This document shows positions 23,176-33,992 of a stretch of DNA of 64,000 nt, piece by piece. The position numbers and the translations under genes are program-made. Every line of letters starts with the position of its first letter. Position 1 is the first letter of the stretch. The notes under the pieces were generated by a model that was not told the origin of the DNA, did not search any database, and worked only from the letters and a program-made list of their open reading frames with translations. The stretch comes from Microdochium bolleyi (taxonomy: Eukaryota > Ascomycota > Sordariomycetes > Xylariales > Microdochiaceae): the NCBI GenBank assembly GCA_001566295.1, contig KQ964254.1, positions 558,001 through 622,000 on the forward strand. The letters run 5' to 3'.

Positions 23176-25098
23176 ATGTTCATCTTCACGTTGCTCGAAG
23201 CTCGCTTCCGTGCAGCCTACCTGGCCGCGACTCCGTTCCTGCTGCAGCTCGTGCTGTATCCTGCAGTTCTGTCTCCCTCGTCGAGGCTGCTCCTCGCCTT
23301 TGTCGAGCTGTACACCACAATCGCCTGCATTCTCGTTGTCGCCTTGTTCTACCAGCTAGTACTGTACCCGGCCTACCTGTCTCCGCTGTCTCGATTGCCA
23401 CAGCCACACTGGTCCTGCTCAGTATCGTCGGCTTGGATCCTGTGGGTCAGGTTCTCAGGCCGGGAGAACCGCACGCTGCACGCGCTGCACTGCAAGTATG
23501 GCCCTGTTGTGCGCATAGGTCCAGCCGAGGTCAGTGTCAACAGCCTCGAGGCTGTCAAGACTGTGTACCAGGGTGGCTTTGACAAGCACGCCTGGTACGA
23601 TGTCTTCAACAACTATGGGTAAGCCGACACCCTCGACATTGCACACCCAAGAGTGACCATGGTGCTGATGGCTACAGTGTGCCCAACACGTTCTCTTCCA
23701 GGCTTGCCAAACACCACTCTGTGCGGAAGCGCATCGTGTCCAATGTGTACTCGAAGTCATACATCGCGACTTCTCCTGCGGCTGCGGCACAGGCCGATGT
23801 GATCGTCAACGACAGACTCATGCCGCTGCTCCACAAGTCGACCGCACACGAGCAAAAGCTGCAGGGGATCGACGTCCATTCCCTGTTCTGTGCCGTGGCC
23901 ATGGACTTCATTACTTCGTATTGCTTTGGAGTGCCTCGCTCGTCAAACTTCATCCAGGACAAGAACTACAGGGATCACTGGCTGAAGCTTTACATGACCC
24001 GAAAAGGCTATGGCTTCTTTGAGCAAGAGCTACCCTTCCTAGCGTCCGTGGTGCGGCGAACAGGTCTGAGTTTGACACCAGCCTGGGTACGGGCTGCAAA
24101 TCAGGAGCTGGAAAAGTGGTGCAAGAACAAAAGCGACGCAGCTGTTCAAAGCCTGCGAAGAAGTGACTTCTCGGCAGCTGGCCAGGTCTCCCACGAGCCA
24201 GTTGTGGTGAGATCGATATTGTCTGGCATCGACCGAGAAGACCAGAATCAAGGGGAAGACTCCTTGCTCCATGCCACAGCTATTCGGCAGCCTGAGCTTT
24301 CTGTGGCTTCTGAAGTTCTCGACCATGTCTTGGCTGGCCAGGAGACCACTGGCGTCTCCATGACATACCTCTCATGGCATCTTTCACAGTCGCTTGACCT
24401 GCAGAGCCAGCTACGCCAAGAACTTCGTTCTGAGTTCCCGGGCCTCGTCTCGAACGAGCTCCACGACGAACAGGACCGCGCCAGGATCTCTATGCCGAAT
24501 GAGAAGCAGCTTGATGCGCTGCCTATCTTGCACGCTGTCATCATGGAGACTGTGCGTCTTTATTCTCCTGCGGGTGGACCGGAACCGCGAATTGTGCCAC
24601 AGCCCTCTTGTTTTGTTGCAGGTCATGACATCCCGGGCGGCACACGTATCTCTGCTTCCGTATACAATCGGCATCGAGACGAGACTGCATACCCTGATCC
24701 GCTTAAGTGGGATCATACTAGATGGCTGAAGACGGGGTCCTGCCAGAGCGAGACCGCGAACCGGCACTTCTGGGGCTTTTCAAGCGGTGGCAGAATGTGC
24801 TTGGGTTCGAACTTCGCAGTGCATGGTAAGACGACACCCAATCTCTTCCACGACCTAGGCCGTATGATAGGCTTTTTGGCATCAGATATTGGGGCTCTTC
24901 GTTCTGTTGTTCACACACTGACCACTTGGACCGTGTCGATACTGACAATATCACCTAGAGATGAAACTTACTGTCGCAGCCATATGGGCGAATTACACTA
25001 GCCATATCGTGGACGATGTTGGTATTGAGCAGACGGATGCGTACACGGGACATCCGAAGAGCAACTCACTGCATCTGCGGTTCGAGCTAGCGAAGTAG
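23176..25098 (+). CDS. Cytochrome P450 monooxygenase, membrane-anchored
   Basis: Exons are 23176-23618, 23678-24825 and 24959-25098, giving 576 aa. The introns (59 and 133 bp) keep phase; the third exon restores the expected ending after the heme loop (FAVHEMKLTVAAIW). Family hallmarks are present: the I-helix AGQETTG (family AGxET/S), the ExxR motif in ETVRLY, the downstream HTRWLK, and the heme loop FSSGGRMCLG with the thiolate at about Cys522. The start at 23176 gives a hydrophobic anchor preceded by a short polar stretch. The anchor is unusual: a QLVLYPAxLSPxSRL block occurs twice, at residues 24-38 and 60-74, with a hydrophobic segment between. The substrate is unknown. No polyketide synthase, NRPS, terpene cyclase or transporter gene is adjacent, so membership in a biosynthetic cluster is not supported. 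CYP family number not assigned. Confidence 0.92.
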
Positions 25099-25851
25099 AT
25101 GAGACTGTCGACTCTAGAGTCTCACTACATAACGAGACAATAACATAATCTTGTGAACTTACGGAACACCTACCTCTCACTTTTTCCATGTGAACGCCGG
25201 GTACTTTTTCAGGGTCTTAGTAGGCCGGCAACACTTCGCCGAGCTGCGGAAAGTTGTGAGATTCTCGGGCTGCTTTTGGTCATCCGGCCATGCTTTCCGT
25301 CTAAGAATCGCAGTTGGAAGTTGTCGGCTGACCAAGCGTGATTGGTTGCCCGGCACGCAGAAGACACTGGGGCGGCTCGCGGCAGGCGCAAGTGGTAATG
25401 TGGCATGTGAAAGTGGCTGCGGCTCACCGCGCGGGCCCGACGGAACGGGGCTAGGCCGAGAACAGCAACTTCCGAGGCTTCTCTGGAGCTCGCGCAAGCA
25501 CACGCAGCTCACGCAGCACACACAGCACACCCTCCGGGGCAGCCAAGTTGCAGCTTCCCCATACTTTCCCAGTTGATTCCCCATCACTGCTGCATCACTG
25601 CCCTAGTACGGAGTACAGTGGCCCGCCCCAGCTGTCCCTGTGTTGCCCGTGGAAGCCGAAGTCAGCAGCTGCCACGCCCGGCCTGCAAGGTTTAAAACAC
25701 TCCATGCGCCCACACCGAGACACGACCTACATCACCTCGGTCCCTCTCCCCAGCCTGACCCTTCCCCACGCCTTCTTCTTCCCATTCCGCACCGCCGCTC
25801 TTCATCATCACAGCCCTCTTCCATTGCAGATCCCAAGACAACACAGACACA
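25099..25851. other. Promoter region of the thiolase gene
   Basis: This stretch is between two plus-strand genes. Its right end (about 25730-25850) is a pyrimidine-rich leader running up to the thiolase start, as in many highly expressed fungal genes. No further gene was recognised. Confidence 0.55.
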
Positions 25852-27269
25852 ATGAGCGGTAAGCTTTCCCAGCCTGCTCTGATCGTGCCCATCCTGGCAG
25901 CAGCCAACCAGCTTACTGACACGCCAACGGTTCAGCCCTCGACAGATTATCCCAGATTGGCAGCCAGCTCACCGGCACCAAGAGCGCCCGCGCCAAGCTC
26001 CTCGAGAAGAATGCCGATGATGTGAGTCCCCCACACCCTGCATCTGTCTGCCGAAACAAGTTGCCTATGCAAGAAGAATGAGACTGACCACTCTCTTCCG
26101 ACATGCAGATCGTCGTCACGGCCTGCCTCCGTACCCCGTTCACCAAGGGCGGCAAGGGCGGTTTCAAGGACACCGCCGCTGCGGACCTGATGGCCGGCGC
26201 CCTCAAGGGCATCATCGAGCGCTCCAAGATCGACCCCTCTCTCGTCGAGGACATTGCCGTTGGCGAAGTCCTCGCCCCCGGCGGTGGCGCCACCGAGATG
26301 CGCGCGGCCGCCCTTGTCGCCGGCTTCCCCGAGTCTACCTCCGTCCGCACGCTCAACCGCCAGTGCTCGTCTGGCCTGCAGGCCTGCGTCGACGTCGCGA
26401 ACCAGATTCGCGCCGGCATGATCGAGGTCGGCATCGGCGCCGGTGTCGAGAGCATGTCGACCCAGTACGGCCCCGGTGCTGTCAGCGAGTTCTCCGAGCT
26501 CCTTGAGAGCCACCCGGAGGCGGCGAACTGCAAGGTGCCCATGGGCGTGCTGTCCGAGCAGATGGCCAAGGACCGTGGCATCAAGCGCGTCGACCAGGAC
26601 GCCTTCGCCGCGGCCTCGTACCAGAAGGCCTCCGAGGCCCAGGCCAAGGGCCTGTTCGACGAGGAGATCCACCCTCTCACCGTCAAGTTTGAGGACCCCA
26701 AGTCTGGCGAGACCAAGACCATCAAGGTCTCCAAGGATGATGGCGTGCGGCCCGGAACCACCGCCGAGACGCTCGCCAAAATGCGCCCTGCCTTTGACAA
26801 GGACGGCTCGATCCACGCCGGCAACGCCTCCCAGATCTCCGACGGCGCCGCCGCCGTGCTGCTCATGAAGCGCAGCACCGCCGAGAAGCTTGGCCAGACG
26901 ATCCTCGGCAAGTACGTCGCCGCGTCCATCGTTGGCGTCAAGCCCCTCCTCATGGGTATCGGTCCCTGGAAGGCGATCCCCAAGGTCTTCGAGCTCACGG
27001 GCCTGACCAAGGACGACGTTGATATCTTCGAGATCAACGAGGCCTTTGCGTCGCAGTGCCTCTGGTGCGCCAACGAGCTCGGCCTCGACCAGACCAAGAT
27101 CAACCCCAAGGGTGGTGCCATCGCGTTCGGACACCCCCTCGGCTGCACCGGCGCGCGGCAGGTGAGCACCCTTCTCTACGAGCTGCGCCGGCGCGGCGAG
27201 AAGATTGGCGTCACAAGCATGTGCGTCGGTACGGGCATGGGCATGGCCTCTGTCTGGGTCGCCGAGTAG
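25852..27269 (+). CDS. Peroxisomal 3-ketoacyl-CoA thiolase
   Basis: Exons are 25852-25858, 25936-26021 and 26109-27269, giving 417 aa. The first exon is only seven bases (ATG AGC G), and both introns (77 and 87 bp) keep phase. The enzyme cleaves 3-ketoacyl-CoA in the last step of peroxisomal beta-oxidation. The N terminus MSALDRLSQIGSQL contains a PTS2 signal (R-L-x5-Q-L), supporting import by Pex7. Thiolase hallmarks are NRQCSSG with the nucleophilic cysteine (about Cys117), NEAFASQ, GGAIAFGHPLGCTGARQ with the active-site histidine, and CVGTGMGMASV with the second catalytic cysteine. Length is exactly in the family range. The GC-rich third codon positions point to high expression and create long antisense shadow frames. 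The alternative of a cytosolic acetoacetyl-CoA thiolase is less likely given the PTS2. Confidence 0.95.
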
Positions 27270-27734
27270 ATTATGACATCACGATACCTAAGGGAGGGAA
27301 CGATGAGATTGAAATAGCATCAGTGTGTACAAAAATGCAGCATTTCATTACGAAGAGAATTAATTCATTGGGATCAAAGTGCATCGTGAACATGATGTGA
27401 CAATATTATGCCATGTGATAAGTGTTGAAAGCTTTCCACGCTAGGAGCCCGCCTTGCTATGTGTCTCTTCGTGGTCGAGAACTCCTACTTGTAGAATATT
27501 GTTTGGTTCTGGTGCAGTTGCAGATTATGGAGTAGTATAGGCTATCGCTTTACACGCCGTACTGACGGTATCGACACCCTCGAAGAGATCAACCTTACGA
27601 TTCGACAACAGTTCGCGCGTCTCGACTTTGCAAAATTCCATGCCCGCCCCGTGGCTGCCATGTACCCCCTGCACATCGGCGCCCCCTCGACCACCGCGCT
27701 CAGGTGTGCTGTTATCAACCTCACCATCGCCATC
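27270..27734. other. Convergent intergenic region
   Basis: This holds the 3' ends of the thiolase (+) and cyclodeaminase (-) genes. An open minus-strand frame overlaps here but belongs to no recognised protein. Nothing else was seen. Confidence 0.6.
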
Positions 27735-29555
27735 CTATGACGACCCTGGTGTTGTTGTTGTTTTTTCGCCCACGCTCGCGGGAGGGCCGGACAGCACGTG
27801 GGCGGCCGCCGGGTCCGACGAGAAGTTGTGTATCTCGGTGCCGAAGCCGTTGCGCCGCGCCACCGAGACGACCTGCTGGCCCACGACGAGGTCCATGAGG
27901 CCCATGCCGACGGACTTGTAGATGACGTTGCCATCGTGCAGCCAGCGCGCGAGGTGGCTCTCACGCTGCTTCTTCTCCCCCGATGCCGATGTCGATGCTG
28001 ATGCCGATGTCGACTTTGCTGAGGCAGCGTCCGACCCTCTCTTCTTGCTGCTGGTCTCGGTCTCGACAGCGGCCGTCGTGTTTGCGTCATGATGTTGTTC
28101 TTGTTGTTTGGGGTCCGAGGAGCGGCTCGAGCTCCGTCGGTGGAGCAGCGCGCTGCCGAAGCTGCGGTGGCTGCGGCTCGGGCTGCGTGAGGAGGATCGC
28201 TTGCTGGCGCCGTCGCCACCGCCGGCTGCGGACGATGCGCCGTAGACGCTGGACATGGCGCTGCCGCTGGTCGTTGAAGGGGGTTTCATGCCCTCGAACG
28301 ATTCGACGAGAGACGAAGTCTCTGACGACTGTGAGGCTCTTGTGAGGGCTTCTTCCTCTTCTTCCTTGGCGATCTGGTGGATCATGACCAACTCGCCGAG
28401 CCTATATGAATCGCCAGTGTAAGCTATGCTGTGGGAATATACGAGACGGGCGAGAGTTGTAAACATTGACAGGGCGATGGAAACTCAGAAAGACATACTC
28501 CACCAGTTTTCTCGGGTCCAGCCCGGCATCGATGATCTCGCCGGCTTCTTTCAGAGCGCCGCTGATTGTGTCAACGATGACGACACCGCCCTCGACAGCA
28601 TGCTTGTGGAAGTGCCTGTGGCCGTGCTCATGCGTGCGCACTGCCCGGAGCAGCAGATCCCGCGGAAGTTCACGCATCGCGGGTGTGTAGCTGCCAATCG
28701 CCACAACCAGCCGGCCCTTCTTTCGCGACTCGCGATTCGTCAGGATCTCCGCGTCGAACAGCTCCGTCGTGCTGGGTGTGCAGCAGTAGATGACGTCGGC
28801 ATCAACCACGTTATCCGCCATGATGCGGTGGTAGTCGCCAAAGGACGGCGTGAGGATGCTGAACTTTGTCGCCTCCCAGCCCTCGGCCTGCTTCACGGCA
28901 CTCGGGATGGCGTACAGCTTCTTCATGATGTGCTTGCAGTTGTCGCTGAACTGCCGGTTGATGATGTTGACATGCCGGATCGTGTTGCCGCGGACCTTGA
29001 GCGCGAGCCGGATGTGCCAGTATGCCTGCAGTCCGCAGCCGAACACGGTCAGCGTCTTGACCGTGCTGCGTTTCTCGAGGAGACAGGTCGACGACAGTGC
29101 CGTTCTGAAGGCTGTAAGAGTCTTCGCATGGAGAAGGGCGACAGGCTCGCCTTCGGGTGAGAAGAGAGTGATCGAGCCAGTAGGCCTGACGACTGGATGA
29201 GAAGGACTAGCATTGGCAGACGAGAGGGTGACAACTGGTCGAGTGTTAGCCAGGCTCAAAGCCGATATTCATCCACGCTGCATGCAGACTGGAGAATCTA
29301 GCGAGGTGACACACCTTTGACGCCGTGACCGCTTGGTGCACAAGAAGGCATAAAGAGCGTAGTCGTGCCATTGCATTCTGACCGCGTGGCCGTCCTCTCT
29401 GGCTGGTCTATCGACGGGCCGCCACCAGTCTGCTGGCCCGTGGAGTAGGCATGGAGGGCGCTCTTGAGCCCGAACTTGAAAGCGTTGGTGTCTTCCCTGT
29501 CGAGAGACTCCAGCAGCGTCTGGATCTGCCCGTCAGACAGGACCGTCAGTGACAT
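27735..29555 (-). CDS. Ornithine cyclodeaminase / mu-crystallin family protein with Ser-rich insert
   Basis: Exons are complement(27735-28401, 28499-29234, 29315-29555), giving 547 aa. Introns of 97 and 80 bp keep phase and join HGVK to VVTLSS and KLVE to LGELVMIHQ, both expected family sequences. Members are NAD(P)-dependent enzymes: ornithine cyclodeaminase (proline from ornithine), ketimine reductase, or alanine/opine-type dehydrogenases. Visible parts are the N-terminal substrate-side strand region, the Rossmann motif TVFGCGLQAYWH, the following INRQFSD, DADVIYCCTPSTTELFD, and the closing segment VIYKSVGMGLMDLVVGQQVVSVAR. Between LGELVMIHQIAKEEEEE and the closing segment sits a stretch of about 140 residues, Ser/Ala/Lys-rich and probably a disordered loop; the usual protein (~330-370 aa) lacks it. 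The exact substrate cannot be assigned, and no dedicated pathway genes adjoin it. Confidence 0.85.
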
Positions 29556-30918
29556 TGTGGTAGCGAGCTCTGCACAAGCTGTTGACGAGACGCGGTGCGG
29601 CAACGATTCGTCACAAAATTATACAGAGAGACTCGGAGGCTGATCTCTTGTTGACAATGATTTGGGTGCCGGAAGAAGTCGACCCGAACAGGCGCTGGTG
29701 CAATTCAGGCTTAAAATGCGTATCGAATCCGTCAGCCAGCTCTATCCTCTAAAAAGTCTACGCGGGCTGGGTGTTTCCAGACGTAGTCAGCGTCTGAGGC
29801 TAACAGTTACCCCTCGTCGACCAAATCAGACCCTTGCCATCCCCACACGAACACATGACGCAAGCATCGGCCGAATGCTGAAGGAGACTCACTTACTTGA
29901 GTGAGGTTAAAGCTCGACAAAAAACCTCCAGTGTTGCACCCACAGCGCCCTGTAGACATGACCACTAACACTTTACGGCAGATCCATAACCCCCAAGTCT
30001 GGACCTCGCATAGATAAAAAGGCCCTACTTTCTCATTGTAGCTTCTGTGATAATCATGCTCCACTCATCGCCAAGGCATCTTGCAAGAGTTCAAGGTCCA
30101 AGGTAGATAGCCGCAGTTGAGTATCGATACTCTACCCGGACCTTGCTTCCCTGACGTTCCATCGTTGCTGCTATCAAAGCCCCAAAGGCTTCCTTGCCGA
30201 ACGATGAGAACCACTTTTCCCCGCTGGAGATAAAGCTCGGCGCAGAAAGCTTGGTTTTGCTGGTTGCGAACCACGCCGATGGGGGCACACATGCAGAAAG
30301 CCACCACACAAAACACGCACCCTCTGAGATAATGAATAACACCTTCGATCACTTAGGTAGTCTTCCGTACGGCTGGACTCCACGGCTCCCATGGAGTACA
30401 GGCGTGCCCGCCTGTCGCAGTGTTCCACAGAACCATTCATACCGTGATCGTGATGCTCTTGAAGAACCGACAAGAGTAAAATCAGCGTAGGGCAGGCAAC
30501 ACAGGTCAAAGAGCAGCACGCAGGCATGGCAATTGTGCACGCAGAGTGGTCGAGGAAGAGTGGTCTCTGGATTTTATAAAGGCGACGAGTTGTCGACAAG
30601 TAGCGACAAGGTCGAGGGCCATAGCTCGATGTATCACTTCAGCACACGGGGCGTATAAGACAGTATAAGTATCGATGGTATCATGCAGTCACATTTGTTT
30701 AGGTCAAAGGCCGTCTCTCTCGAGAACGGACGGGAGTAGCTGCTGTTCATGCAAATCCATGATGGTTGGTATTCCCCAGAAATTTTGACCCTGCCAAACG
30801 CCGGAACTGTGCAAAAAGCTAGATAACTCCATTCATCCGTGACCAATGACCGTGACGTCGAGACATTATTGTTTTTTTTTCTTTGTACTCAACCGTGTCA
30901 AGAGCTACGGGTCATTTT
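29556..30918. other. Intergenic region upstream of the cyclodeaminase gene
   Basis: Both flanking genes are on the minus strand. The stretch holds the promoter of the cyclodeaminase gene and the 3' UTR of RPL8. Two adjacent short perfect inverted repeats lie at 30377-30415, listed separately. A T-run lies at about 30871-30880. No gene was recognised. Confidence 0.55.
30377..30415. repeat. Two back-to-back short inverted repeats
   Basis: ACTCCA at 30377-30382 pairs with TGGAGT at 30392-30397. Immediately after, ACAGGCG at 30398-30404 pairs with CGCCTGT at 30409-30415 across a four-base loop. Short stems of this size occur by chance, so function is uncertain. Confidence 0.5.
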
Positions 30919-32039
30919 TTAGATCTTGGTGGCGTTCTCGATAGCCTTCCTCTTCTTCTCAATCAGGTGGTTGGCCTTGGCACCCATGATGCCGCCACCC
31001 CACTGCTTGCGGGCGTTGTCGCTGTTGGCGAGGTAGCCATCCTTGACGGCGCTGACGAGCTTGGAGAGCTCGCTCTTGTCCTCGGAGCGGACCTCGGTGA
31101 TGGCGAGGACAGCAGCGGTCTTCTTGTGGACGACCGTGCCGAGACGGGCCTTGCCCTTGACAACAGCGTACGGGACACCCATCTTGCGGCAGAGGGCGGG
31201 CAGGAAGATGACGAGCTCAATGGGGTCGACGTCGTTGGGGATCAGGACGAGCGAGGCCTTCTTGTTCTCGATCAGGCCGACAACGTGGTTGAGACCGTAC
31301 TTGACAGTGTAGGGCTTCTTGCTGACGTCCTCCTTCTTCTTGCCATCCTTGACGGCGGTGGCCTCCTTGACGAGACGCTCCTTCTTCTCGGCCTTGGTCT
31401 CAGGGCGGTACTTGTTGAGGAGCTTGAAAGCCTGGGCAGCGGTGTTGCGGTCCAGAACGTGCTGGAACTGGGCGATCGCCGGGGGGACCTTCAGGCGCAG
31501 GTTGATGATCTTGCGCTGGCGCTGGAGGCGGACGTACTCGGGCCACTTCACCATGCGGGAGAGGTTGCGGCGGGGCTGGATGTCCTGACCAATGCCATAG
31601 TTGCGGCTGCGCTTCTCGAGGAGAGGGTTCTGTCGTGGAGAACGGTCAGGATACGCTGCTTTCGTGCGGAGGGGAGAAGAGGGAAGAGTCTTCACTAACC
31701 TTGGCGGCCTTCTTGCCAGACTTGGAGGCACCGAAGGGGGCCGGGGCGGCCTTCTTTCCGGACTTGGGAGGCTGTCATTGAGAAAAGAAGACATCAGCAA
31801 ATGGTTCTCATTGACTGGTGATCTTCCTTGAACTCTAAAGAGAATTGGTTGCGAGCGACCTTTCGGCAACACATCGCAACCAACCTCAAGCCATATCTTC
31901 ACCTACGGTCCCGAAGGACTGTAGGCGGGATTTGCGACGTCTCGACGGAGCGAGAGTCTCTGAATTCACACGAGGCCGCGCGCACGAATGCACGACGGCC
32001 GTGCTGGAAGGTCGTGTCTTATCGAATGGTACTCACCAT
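30919..32039 (-). CDS. rpl8: 60S ribosomal protein L8 (eL8, L7a family)
   Basis: Exons are complement(30919-31629, 31700-31771, 32037-32039), giving 261 aa. The first coding exon is the ATG alone, directly followed by a GTGAGT donor; exon 2 codes [24 protein letters not shown] and exon 3 begins [18 protein letters not shown]. This matches the fungal eL8 N terminus and length. The protein belongs to the L7Ae/eL8 RNA-binding family and sits near the 25S rRNA of the large subunit; recognisable core segments are [33 protein letters not shown] and [16 protein letters not shown]. An in-frame open reading upstream of exon 3 through the intron is an artefact. The first intron is long for this region (265 bp, 31772-32036) and contains a perfect 10-bp hairpin. 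An ATG-only first exon is common in ribosomal protein genes. Confidence 0.93.
31845..31883 (-). promoter_or_regulatory. Perfect 10-bp hairpin in RPL8 intron 1
   Basis: TTGGTTGCGA at 31845-31854 is the exact reverse complement of TCGCAACCAA at 31874-31883, with a 19-base loop. It lies inside the 265-bp first intron of RPL8. Ribosomal protein introns may carry autoregulatory structures or snoRNAs; neither role is proven here. Confidence 0.45.
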
Positions 32040-32561
32040 GATTGCTGCTGTGGGTTAGAAGTCGTGGGTTGAGGATTGAAGATCGACCCGATGCTCTCGA
32101 GAGGCGTGCAAAATGGGAAAAGTACAGCCCAGTGGAAAAGTTCGCATGGACGCTCCAGAATAATTGTGTGGTTGAGAGGGTTTGTGGGCGGCCGGAAATT
32201 CGTCGGCTATGCTAGTCCTCTTTCGGTCAAGCGTAGGTGGCTTATCGATTGTGTGTCCTTCCCTTGCAACCTGGCGAGCCTGGAACCTCGAAGCTGCTCC
32301 GGCTGCGCCCCTCCAAAGTTTTCGTGACAGGGTGGGTGGGTCTACCAGTGAAGCCGGCAACCACTGGTTTGAGTAATCCGCTGAGAGGGACCGAGGCCGT
32401 GTAGTGGGATATCACTGGAATAATCTCATGGTAGAATTATAGCACGCGGAGATTTGAGAGAGACTTTCCGAAAACAAGTAGAGCAAGCAAAGGCGACTAC
32501 CGACAAAACGCAAACTGCCGTGGGACCACGAAGACATCAAAGCAACGAAGTAGCTGCGACA
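32040..32561. other. Divergent promoter region of RPL8 and NCS6
   Basis: About 520 bp separates the two start codons. The frame of NCS6 is open upstream to about 32454, but that leader is charged and lacks similarity to the family N terminus. No repeats of note were seen. Confidence 0.55.
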
Positions 32562-33791
32562 ATGCCGCCTGCGCTGTGCGTCAGCTGCAAAACTGAACGG
32601 GCACTCATCAAGAGGCCCAAGAACCACGAGAAGCTATGCAAGACATGTTTCATCAGAGTCTTCGAGGATGAGGTGCATCACACCATCACGTCATCTGGTC
32701 TTTTCCAGCCTGGAGAAAACGTCGCCATAGGTGCATCCGGCGGGAAAGACTCAACGGTCCTGGCCTCAGTGCTCAAGACGCTGAACGAAAGGCATCACTA
32801 TGGCGTCAACCTGCTACTCCTCAGTATCGATGAAGGCATCAAGGGCTACCGGGACGACTCGCTAGAGACGGTCAAGCGCAACGCTGTCCAGTACGAGATG
32901 CCACTCAAGATTGTTGGCTACGACGAACTCTACGGATGGACCATGGACCAGGTGGTGGAGACGATAGGGAAGAAGGGCAACTGCACATACTGTGGCGTTT
33001 TCCGACGGCAGGCTCTGGACAGAGGCTCAAAGATGCTCGGCATCAAGCACGTGGTGACTGGCCATAACGCCGATGATATGGCGGAGACTATTCTGATGAA
33101 TCTGCTTCGAGGAGATCTGCCACGACTGTCCAGAAGCACAAGTATCATGACTGGTAGCGATGCGAGCGACGTCAAGAGGAGCAAGCCGCTCAAGTATGCT
33201 TACGAAAAGGAGATCGTCCTCTACGCCCACCACAAGAAGCTGGACTACTTCAGTACGGAGTGCATATACAGCCCGGAGGCATTTCGCGGAAGTGCACGAA
33301 GCCTAATCAAGAACCTAGAGAGGGTGCGGCCGAGTGCCATACTGGATATTGTTCGGAGCGGAGAGGACATGGCCCGGCTGGTTCCAGGAGCAGTGCCTGA
33401 TGCTTGTGGGTGCAAGGGAAAGGCTGCAGCAGCCACTGCCACGGACGAAACCGATGGGATTGGTGGCTGTGGTTCAGCAGCTGGCCGGTCGAATGGTGGC
33501 GAGATGGCGGCCATGGAGCGACAGCTGCGAGAGAACAGTGCAGCGACTGAGAAAGGACTCGAGACTGAGGTGTCTCTCCCAGCTGTGGCAAGCAGCACTT
33601 CAACAAACAGTGGCCCTGCTGCCATAAAGCCCAAGACCGAGCTCAAGCGAGCAGGCCAGGTCATACCCATTGTCCCGAGGCAGAAGCTGGGGTCATGCGA
33701 GAAGTGCGGCTACATGTCGAGCCAGAAGTTGTGCCAGGCTTGCATGCTTCTTGAAGGCCTCAACAAGAATCGTGCTGAGGTTGTGTTGTAA
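32562..33791 (+). CDS. ncs6: Cytoplasmic tRNA 2-thiolation protein 1 (Ncs6/Ctu1)
   Basis: This single exon encodes 409 aa. The protein thiolates U34 of cytosolic tRNAs for Lys, Glu and Gln (forming mcm5s2U) together with Ncs2, using sulfur from the Urm1 relay. The start at MPPALCVSC was chosen because the N-terminal zinc-ribbon (CVSCKT...CKTCF) belongs to the family and begins there. The PP-loop ATPase motif ASGGKDST lies near residue 57. [10 protein letters not shown] motif supplies the central cysteines, [20 protein letters not shown] is the conserved family signature, and the C-terminal zinc-ribbon is [24 protein letters not shown]. An insert of about 90 low-complexity Gly/Ala/Ser residues precedes the last zinc-ribbon, as in other filamentous fungi. 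Confidence 0.96.
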   Translation: MPPALCVSCKTERALIKRPKNHEKLCKTCFIRVFEDEVHHTITSSGLFQPGENVAIGASGGKDSTVLASVLKTLNERHHYGVNLLLLSIDEGIKGYRDDSLETVKRNAVQYEMPLKIVGYDELYGWTMDQVVETIGKKGNCTYCGVFRRQALDRGSKMLGIKHVVTGHNADDMAETILMNLLRGDLPRLSRSTSIMTGSDASDVKRSKPLKYAYEKEIVLYAHHKKLDYFSTECIYSPEAFRGSARSLIKNLERVRPSAILDIVRSGEDMARLVPGAVPDACGCKGKAAAATATDETDGIGGCGSAAGRSNGGEMAAMERQLRENSAATEKGLETEVSLPAVASSTSTNSGPAAIKPKTELKRAGQVIPIVPRQKLGSCEKCGYMSSQKLCQACMLLEGLNKNRAEVVL

Positions 33792-33992
33792 TGTTTCATG
33801 GGGATTCGGTATATCTGGAGTTGAAGGCGTTGACGGTCCATCTCGGCGCCCATAGCACGATCATACCCGTTCGTGGACAATTCACATGTTTGTTGTGATT
33901 AAAGTCAAGCTTTTCAATGATGGTCCTTGTAGGCTATGTACATTTCGTTGCCCTGTGTCCCCATTCGTGCTTTGATCCGTGTTTGCCGCGGC

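Noticed and set aside
25913..27169. Minus-strand open frames of about 400 residues across the thiolase gene
   Set aside because: They mirror the highly biased thiolase exon and show no family motif; they are shadows.
22900..27300. Possible metabolic gene cluster around the P450
   Set aside because: The neighbours are an F-box protein, a housekeeping thiolase and ribosomal/tRNA genes. There is no backbone synthase, regulator or transporter.
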